From the NCBI GenBank assembly GCA_026122225.1, contig JANEZZ010000802.1, positions 434,001 to 498,000 of the forward strand: a DNA stretch of 64,000 nt, read 5' to 3'. This document shows positions 56,442 to 64,000 of this stretch, piece after piece. The number at the start of each line of letters is the position of its first letter. Positions within the stretch are counted from its first letter, which is position 1. Both the position numbers and the translations under genes were made by a program. Source of the stretch: Heloderma charlesbogerti. Taxonomy: Eukaryota > Chordata > Lepidosauria > Squamata > Helodermatidae. Under the pieces are notes generated by a model that saw only the letters and a program-made list of their open reading frames with translations, had not been told where the DNA came from and did no database searches.

Positions 56442-56934
56442 CTAAATCCTAAATCTCCTAAATCTAAATTGGTGTAAAATAGTTGTGGAAGAAATGAAAC
56501 TCAGAGGTTCATCTATTTAGATAATGGTGGTTAATGTGAATTCAGAGGAGAATATGCAGAAACAACCATACACATGGAGAACATGCAAGAACTGACACCG
56601 TGAACAGTAGATTTTGTACATTACCTGGTCAACATGGTAATGATTGTCTGTATTGTTCAGAGAATGAGAAAAATCCTACATGGATGCTATCACTTTTTAA
56701 ACCTTCTCCACATCTTCATATGAATGTGAAAAATCTCTGGTGTTCATGCATTCACCAGTGAACTCACATTAACCCCAACAGATATATATCATCTGGTACT
56801 GTGTGGAGGTGAACAAGGAAGGGTAAAGGTACTTGGATCAGGATAGCAAAAGACCACATAAAATACTGTGCACAGTTTGAATGAATCCTAGGGCTATTTA
56901 GTATATTGTCTGTGTGTTTTTATGTAAATAGCTT

Positions 56935-57045
56935 TTAAACTTTTTATATTGTATTTAATGTTTTAAGTTCTGTAAACTGCCCAGAGAGCTTTGGCTATGG
57001 GGCAGTATAGAAATGTTAATAATAGCAATAATAATAATAAGCCAA
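56935..57045 (+). repeat. LINE-type 3' tail (CR1/L2-like)
   Basis: The sequence 'ctgtaaactgcccagagagc', 'ttggctatggggcagtatag' and an 'aataataataa' end is the + strand version of the tail at 38001-38076. No coding portion. Confidence 0.62.
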
Positions 57046-59959
57046 GAGCCCTGAAGGAGCTGCTAGTTGAACAAATCACCAATTGTCTAGTAACACTGGC
57101 AGTGGGAAGATTGCATTCACCATGCTTAAACAATTCCAAAAGGACAATTGGCATGAGCAAATGCAGAATTGGTATTTAGAAAATTCAACAGAGTTTCTAA
57201 AGGCTCAGTAGATGGTTCTCTTAGTTTTTTAATTTCCTATTTGGTGCAACAGCAATTGTCTAATGTTCAGTACTTCTGGAAATAAGTGCTTTTACTTACC
57301 TGTTACTTTCAATCCTTACCTTGTAAATTTTGGGTCCAGTTCAGATGCTTTTTGGCCTCTTTGTGATTGCCTGCAAGAATATGTAGGGCTGCAGGTGGGC
57401 TTGCAGCTCATCTAGATTTGAATGGAGACATGAGTAGTATTGACTTTTGCTTCTGTGTTTGTGTGCCTGCTGGACATCCAAGTACTGTGATTTGCAAAAT
57501 TATACATGCTCTAAAAAGGCCCATCTCCATGATAGCCCATGTCCACAGTGGGTCACAAAACCCTTGGCAAAGGGACTAAAAAGTGACTGGACCTTTGTTT
57601 ATCCTACACTGTACTTCAGCTCATGCATTTGTTTATGTCCACTTTGTGTATCTGATAACAAAGGAACTCTCATGCGACCAAGATGTTGCACCACCATTTT
57701 TGCTTAGTTCTTCTCAAGCAAAGTTCCTGTCTCTTCAAAATTGCTAGTAGGATGACCTAGGAGTTGACTTGTCTCTCATGCCCTTCAAACATATTTGACA
57801 GTTCAGTTGAAAATAGAGGAAAAACAGAGCACATTAGCATGAATTTGTTAAATTGTGTTAGACCATCTTCTTTGGGAAGAGCATTATCAGGGAAGCATTG
57901 TTATCAGAATTATGACATGAGCATTACATACATTTTGTGCTTTCTTAGAAAAATTTCATTAGAATAGGCCAAAACACTTGCTAAAACCAGGGGTTAAAAA
58001 GTGGACATAGAATGGGCCTTTAAAGCCCACATCTGACATAATTAAGTATAGTATTCCAGGGCTGGTAGCCTACATGCATACAGGTGGGGAGGCAGTGATA
58101 GGCAGGGCATGAACTGCTAAGGCTGCATCTGAGCAGTGAGTTGCTCAGACTGAGGAGCCAGGCCAGAGTCAGCAGCAGTATAGGGCCAGATGGGGCTCTC
58201 TTAGCTCCTAATGTCACCTGATTCCTGCTGGGCTACTTGCTCCAATCCTGTCCGCTTGCCATCTGTGTGCAATTCTTTCTGCGTGCAAGTTGCCACGATA
58301 GTGCTGGGAATGAAGTGCCAGGCTCTGTCTCCAGAGCCCCCAGTTTGATACCTGCAATACCTTAAGTGTTCGTTCTGGATTGAGTACTGTTAAATATAAA
58401 TAACTACATGAATGAAAAGGCAAAGAGTACATTACTAAATCTGTGGGTAATACAGAACCGGGAAAGGTTGTAAATGCTGCATACCGATTTGTAAAGCTAA
58501 ACATTCAAAATGATAAAGAACAGCAGAACATGTTTTTGGTACTGAAGTATGAGCATGAAAATACTCAACAGTATGTTTGACCTGTAATAATAACTGTGAC
58601 ATATAACTTTCTCATGCAGTTAATGTGAAAACTTCAACCCTGTACTAATTCACACCCTTAATTTTTTTCAGATTGGATGCTACCTATATGAACACTTAAT
58701 TTTTTATTATGCAGTTGTAAGGAAAAGCCTGATTTCAGTGTCTTCTATTGGCTAGAGTTTTTAATAAAATGTACTATATCTATCTTTAAAATGCTTAGCT
58801 AAGTTCAGCTCTGGCTCAGCTTTATTTTGTAGCAGCTAATAAAGGCATATTATCTTGTTCAGGCATTGTAATTATTGAAATGTGTGTGTCCATTAACGGC
58901 AACATTAGGCTGTGGATATAATTACTGTCTAGAGCCAATATCTTTGCAAAGCTGCATCTTCAGTGCTACAAAGCCATGAGCAACATTTGTAAAATAATAT
59001 TTAAAGGATTCAGAATTATATTTTGCAGATTGAAATGTAGCACGACTTGCATTCAGATGATTGCCTTTAACTCGGTCATTAGCAACCATATTATCAGGTT
59101 ATCCATGTATTAAATTTTTCTTATTTGAGAGAAGTTACTATTGCCCCAAATAAAATAATTGTATCAGTAGGTGGGAGGTTGTTATGCTTAAAACAGTGCT
59201 GATCAATCATTAAGATAGCTTTAGAGGTAGTTAAGAATTATATAGTAGTGCAGGATCAACTCTTTCCAATTAGGGTGGCTTGTTTTTAACAGAACTTTAA
59301 AAAAAGACTGGTGAGATCCACAGTCAAGAGGGAAGGACTTTCCACTCCCTCTGTTTGCTTTTATAGGCATGTCCCACTAGAAGATGTTTGCATGAAGCAG
59401 TGTTTTCCACCTTGGGCAGTATTCTTTCTGGGTTAAAATGGGAGGCATACCATTCTACCCTCAACCTCTTTGCAAGTGCAGGATGGCCCAGTAAATATTT
59501 CCTCTGGTATCTTGGGTCCTTCCCTTTGCTTGGGATTTAGGGATGGGATTGCACTTTCTGGGCAATGGTAATGCCTTTGGAAGGTCCCCCATATCTGTCT
59601 TCTGTAGTGCAGTCTATGTTGGGGAATGCAGAGTACCTCCATTAGGATGATGTTCCACTTCCAAGGGGCTTAGGGTGCGGGATATGCCAATATGGTGGCT
59701 TAATTTTTGAGGGCACGCTTTAGCTTCTCTCATAGCACACTTGCATGCTGTAGCACACCATTTGGGAATTGCTCTCACAAGATGCTGTCAGGGACTCAGC
59801 AGTCATCATAGCAGCAGCAGCCCCACATAAGCAGAGTTGCTGCTGTGCTGAGTCCTTTTCAGAGCTGCCTTCATGGGACATAGTGGTGGTAGAAGCAACA
59901 GCATATATGCTGTCTGCTCAGCATGGAAGTTCGGGGAATGCACTGTGGTGAGTTCCTTT

Positions 59960-60870
59960 TGATTTTATTATATATTTTTTATTTAAAATATTTCTAGGCT
60001 GCCTTTCAGGACAGGAGCCCTCTCAACATTAAAATACTGATATAATTTCATAAAAACTGCAATCTAAAAGACCTGCAATAAAAACACACACACATAATCA
60101 GGGAAAGACCTGAATAACAAGTAGGTTTTCAGAGCCTCCTAAAAGCCTGCAGTGATGGGGCCTGATGGATCCCCAATGGCAACGCATTCCAGAGGTGTGG
60201 GGCTACAGTGGAAAAGGCCCTCTCTCATGTACTTGCCCACCTAACTGCCCTCAAAGGTGTGCAAGTAAGAAGGGCCTTTGTTGCTGTCCTTAAAGTGTGG
60301 GCAGGCTGGTATGGATGAAGATGATCCTTCAAATAGTTTGGTCCCAAACCATTTAAGGCTTTAAAGGTCAAAACCAGCACTTTAAATTGGGCTTGAAAAT
60401 GAACTGGTAACCAGTGCAACTGATGCAGTACAGGCAATATATGATCTGACCACCTCGCCCTCGACAGCACTCAGGCAGTCATATTCTGCACCAGCTGAAG
60501 TTTCTGAGCCATCTTCACAGGCAGCCTCACATACAGCATATTACAGTAGTTTATCCTGGATGTCACCAGTTCATGGATAACCAAGGCAAGAGCCGTTCTC
60601 TCCATATAGGGCCACAGCTGGCGCACCAGCCTAAGCTGATAAAATCCACTCCTGGACACAGCAGTAACCTGAGCTTCCCCAGTTACTGCAGAGTGCAGAG
60701 TCCAGGAGGACTCCGAGACTATGCGGTTGGTCTTTGATGATGTATTCAGAAGAAAATCAGAGTACAGGAAGAACTTTACATTTTTCAGACTAGTGAATTT
60801 GGTGGAAAGCCTTTTTTCTCCTCTTTTCCAGTCTCTGCCTCTCCCCTGTCTAGGATGCCAGACCTTCCCC
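59960..60870 (-). repeat. L2-like LINE with reverse-transcriptase C-terminal remnant, antisense
   Basis: Minus-strand peptides in one frame: FYQLRLVRQLWPYMER, HELVTSRINYCNMLYVRLPV, KLQLVQNMTA, a TGA, then DHILPVLHQLHWLPVHFQAQ and FKVLVLTFKALNGLGPNYL. The blocks SRxxYCN, LQxVQN and LHWLPVxFRxxFK are hallmarks of the L2/CR1 group. The single stop fits a CGA to TGA change. The 3' UTR runs down to about 59960. Confidence 0.8.
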
Positions 60871-60872
60871 AT
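60225..60872 (-). pseudogene. L2-like ORF2 C-terminal fragment with one stop
   Basis: The frame runs about 215 codons with a single TGA near 60471. It covers the region after the reverse-transcriptase palm to near the C terminus (CTPLRAVRWAST). The catalytic YADD part is not present, so the copy was truncated at its 5' side. Confidence 0.75.
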
Positions 60873-62679
60873 TCCTTAGACATTCCCATGCTTAGGACAT
60901 AGAAAAAATGTACCCACAGTCATGGAAATGCTGTGGCTCCATGGGTGTATAGCTCAGTTCATGCTAACTTTTCTCCATGAGGTAGTATCCCCATGTATTC
61001 AATTGCATGGCTGAGTTTGACAATGTGTACTGGCCCTTTAGTCTTCAGTGGAATCAATACATGGTTGTGGGGTGAGGAGAAATGGGCAGTACTTGTTTCC
61101 AAGTAAGCATTGGGTAAAATTGAAATGTGTATTCCTTTACTGGCTCTCTTAAAGCTAAAGAGGCATGGAAGGAGCTGATTTATAATTTAAAATGTGACTT
61201 CTCTTGTTGGAAGTCCCCACTGGGCTGACTCCCTGGTATGTGTATGAGTACATTCCTGTCTTCAAGGTGTTGCAAGGGAGTGCTCAGGTATACTTACTGG
61301 AACAGAGTGGAGGAGTCTCGTACATTGCTCATTTTAAATTTATATGAGAGATTACTCAGATTACTGATTACTACTTTCAATCAGCAAAGGCATCTATTAA
61401 ACATTCATGACCAATATCTGCAGATTTTAGCAAAATAATTTTTTTAGCAAAAATTATTATTGCTTTATTAAGTAATGTTCTGTGCTGGCGGCACTATATA
61501 TGGATGTATGGATGAGAAAAATGAGATAGTCATTTTTTACTTATTGAAATCAACTGGTAAAATTGGATATAACATATGACAAAGTAGCACTCATTTTTTA
61601 CATTCTGCTGTTATATCTCATTTAGTTTCTTTTGTCAGCCCAGGCATGAAATCTGTATAACTTCTGCAATCCCATTCCATTTTGTGCCCTAATTACTTTT
61701 TTCTGTTGCATCAAAAAATTTGGTGGAAGGACACTCTTTATAATGTTGACCTCACTTTTCTGGACTTCTTTACTGAGAAATAAATGGCCTTCAGAATCTT
61801 TTGGTAGATGACCGTTGTGCAAATCACTTGTCCTAGGATTAGTGTTTCTAGTTAAAGGTATTACCATTGCAATCCCCCTAGTGTATTAAACAGGAACAAG
61901 AATCAAGCCTACGTGTTCTTCTTCCTTCACATGCTGGCTTTGGCATTTTGACCTCAGTCTCTTTAAACCACATTTTCCTATTATGTCTAGAATGGGGAAT
62001 CATGATTTAAAGCGATGAGCATCAAAGCCGGTACATGGGAGAAGGAGGGGATAGGTAAAGGTGGAGCATGCAGACCCGATGCTAGTGCCTGTCTTAAACT
62101 GTGGTTGGTTAAGCCAAGAACATTGCATCCAAACCAGCCCTAAAAGTCAAGAAGACACAAAATCAAAGGGGAGCCAGAAAAAGTCCGGAAAATAAAAGGT
62201 CATGTAAGATCTGTGATCTGAGGTTTCCTGTACTTAATCCCTCTTGCTGTTCATTTTCTTGGGAGATTCTCCCACTAACTAAGACAGCAGTGGACTCTGC
62301 TTTTTCTCAGAGCCATAAAATATATAGAAGGATAGCTCCTTAAGAAATATATTTCCAAGGTAATGAGAGAAAGTGGTTCACGACTAATAGTCCCTCTTCC
62401 TTGAGGAAGAATTTGGACTTTGTTTGATCAGCTAATGCCTAAGTGTGAGAGCTTGGGCTCCACTGAGTTTTGTAATTATATGGAAAAATTATATAGTGCA
62501 AAGCAGTGCTCTAATGCCAGGTGTAAAACATTCTGTAAGTGGAAGATGCCTTCCACACGTGGATGGGCAACTTTTGGATCCAACCCCTTGTTCCTCTGTC
62601 TTCCTTTTATATTCCCCTTGGTTGAAGAGTTTAGTTTCCCCATATTGTTACACTTCACACAATTCTACAAATTCATTAG

Positions 62680-62732
62680 TTAAGCATAAGCTAGTAAATC
62701 ACAAAGTTCAAGCATAAGCTAGTAAATCACAT
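62680..62732 (+). repeat. Tandem duplication, about 26-bp unit
   Basis: The segment 'agcataagctagtaaatcac' occurs twice in succession, with 'aaagttca' between. This is recent slippage or duplication. Confidence 0.82.
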
Positions 62733-64000
62733 GAACTTTGATATCGCAATCTTCAAGACAGATACTGTATTACAATATATTTTACATCTTCCTCTGTTTG
62801 CTCCTTAAAAGCCAGTGGAGGGTATTGAGCAGTTATTAAAACTTGAAAGATATAAATGTGATTCGAGTGTGTGTACCAAATTTTGTTCCAATAGTTCAAT
62901 GCTCAAGGGAGAGACTGCATTGCAAACAGACACACAGAATGTCAAGCAGACAAGTTAAACCAAAGGTCAGAGCTGATGGTCCCCTTAAGACAGGAGGCGA
63001 ATTCAGTTTTGGGACAGGAAGAGGGAACATGCTTTCTCACTACTGTTAACTGATTTCTACATTTCACCTTAAGTGCCATGACTGTACAGGCTCTGAGTTC
63101 ATGGTTAAAGTAACATTTAAGTTGGGGAAAGTCTGAGCCATAAGTCAGTCTCTTAATCGCTGTACCTCTCTAGTTGAACTTAAATGTGGATAAGACAATT
63201 CTTGATCGATTTTCATTAATGGTGATTTTATATTAGTTTTACTCTTAAATCTGTAGTTGTCATGTATTCCAAGAAATTTAAAAGGTTAACTACACCTGTA
63301 GCCAAATGCTCCTTACAAATACCTCTAGACTTTTCTAATGATTCCCAGAGACAGGATCCTTTCTAGACCAAGCCCTGTGCTTAGATGCTCCAAGCACTTT
63401 TCATCAGTAGGGTTTTTATCTAGTTTCCAGATTCTTTCAGGTATTCCAGTAATAGTGTACAAGAAAGACTTCTTGTTTTTCAGCATCGCTTATCCTGTTG
63501 GGGGAACTGGAATTTGTACAACAAGAGGCTGGTCATAAGGTCAGTGCCACCCATGGAAAGACCGTCAGTTCTTAAAGTCTCAAGCAAAGATGATTCAAAA
63601 CAATGTTCTACTGTTAATAATGATGTTAATAATATTGTAACTGTGTGATAGTTTTATAAGCAAAAAAGAACAGGCCCCTGCCCCCAAGGAGCTTGCAATC
63701 TAAATAGATTCTGTCAAAAGATTTTGTGTCTTTAATTTTTGTGCCATATACTACTCTTCATTAGGCTAGCAATAAAATAAGCATTGATGAAGTATTGGCG
63801 GAGAGCATTTTATTGAATTTTTTTCCAGTAATTTCTATGGTCTTGAATTCCTAACCAAATACTTGACTACCCATTCTTCTAATTCTATGTATCTCTCAAC
63901 TCCTTGCTGGCTGGACTATTAGCATCATGTATATTGATCTGTGTGAGAAGTAACTTTTTCAAACTACTTTTGCTGTGTGGTGATAATGAGTAAACTGAGC

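Larger units (their letters stand above)
48072..64000 (+). other. RANBP17 intron after window exon 12 (continues right of window)
   Basis: 15.9 kb without a recognisable exon. Elements seen: L2-like 3' region (49636-50120), MITE (50319-50410), BovB stub (50736-50803), an L2-like 3' piece (55200-55315), tandem units (56016-56053), tRNA SINE (56176-56441), LINE tail (56935-57045), L2-like LINE with coding remnant (59960-60870), and short tandem duplication (62680-62732). The stretches 48075-49630, 50810-55195, 57050-59955 and 60880-64000 show nothing I can name apart from a short GT-rich run (53768-53795) and a MIR/L2-type phrase at 63672-63700. Confidence 0.75.

Noticed and set aside
63788..63810. 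'gaagtattggcgg' resembling the KYWGR block of the next RANBP17 exon
   Set aside because: The reading frame and neighbours do not fit, and no splice sites or flanking conserved peptide are present.

Overview
This window is vertebrate nuclear DNA, almost certainly from a squamate reptile (lizard or snake). Three kinds of evidence point there. A multi-exon protein-coding gene with GT-AG introns runs through it. The introns hold two near-full-length BovB (RTE-clade) LINEs, a CR1 3' end with an ATTCTATG-type tail, L2-like LINE pieces, tRNA-derived SINEs and MIR remnants. There are also many hAT-like and palindromic MITEs and two Tc1-type transposons. The squamate call is inferred from repeat content, not from a species-specific sequence.

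The only host gene recognised is RANBP17, an exportin-7-like karyopherin, on the + strand. Twelve coding exons lie at 1-68 (continuing left), 4210-4376, 10056-10121, 12125-12229, 13380-13545, 23292-23365, 25668-25787, 28914-29060, 29371-29543, 29986-30179, 37141-37246 and 47936-48071. They join in frame into 507 codons with no stop, matching roughly residues 64-570 of the human protein (numbering from memory). The last 15.9 kb hold no exon that I can recognise, so the next one should lie to the right.

Layout of the introns. 69-4209: a Tc1-type transposon with 221-bp inverted repeats and a nearly intact transposase. 4377-10055: a SINE split by a MITE, a MIR split by a MITE, and a decayed second copy of RANBP17 window exon 4. 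13546-23291: a nested island of a palindromic MITE, a second decayed Tc1 element holding a solo LTR, BovB copy A and CR1. 25788-28913: a three-level MITE nest. 30180-37140: fold-back repeats, SINE/MITE pieces and an L2-like LINE. 37247-47935: a Ty3/Gypsy-type retrotransposon on the minus strand whose pol order is protease-integrase-reverse transcriptase-RNase H (Gmr1-like), split by BovB copy B with an 8-bp target duplication. 48072-64000: a comparatively repeat-poor stretch with L2-like pieces, a BovB stub and a tRNA SINE.

The most interesting points are: the relic duplicate of window exon 4; the Gmr1-like pol order; two in-frame stops shared by both BovB copies, one of them not explained by CpG decay; a Tc1 transposase frame that is clean except for a lost start codon and one stop at its N terminus; and a second local duplication upstream of the last exon. 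No bacterial, CRISPR or operon-type feature is present.
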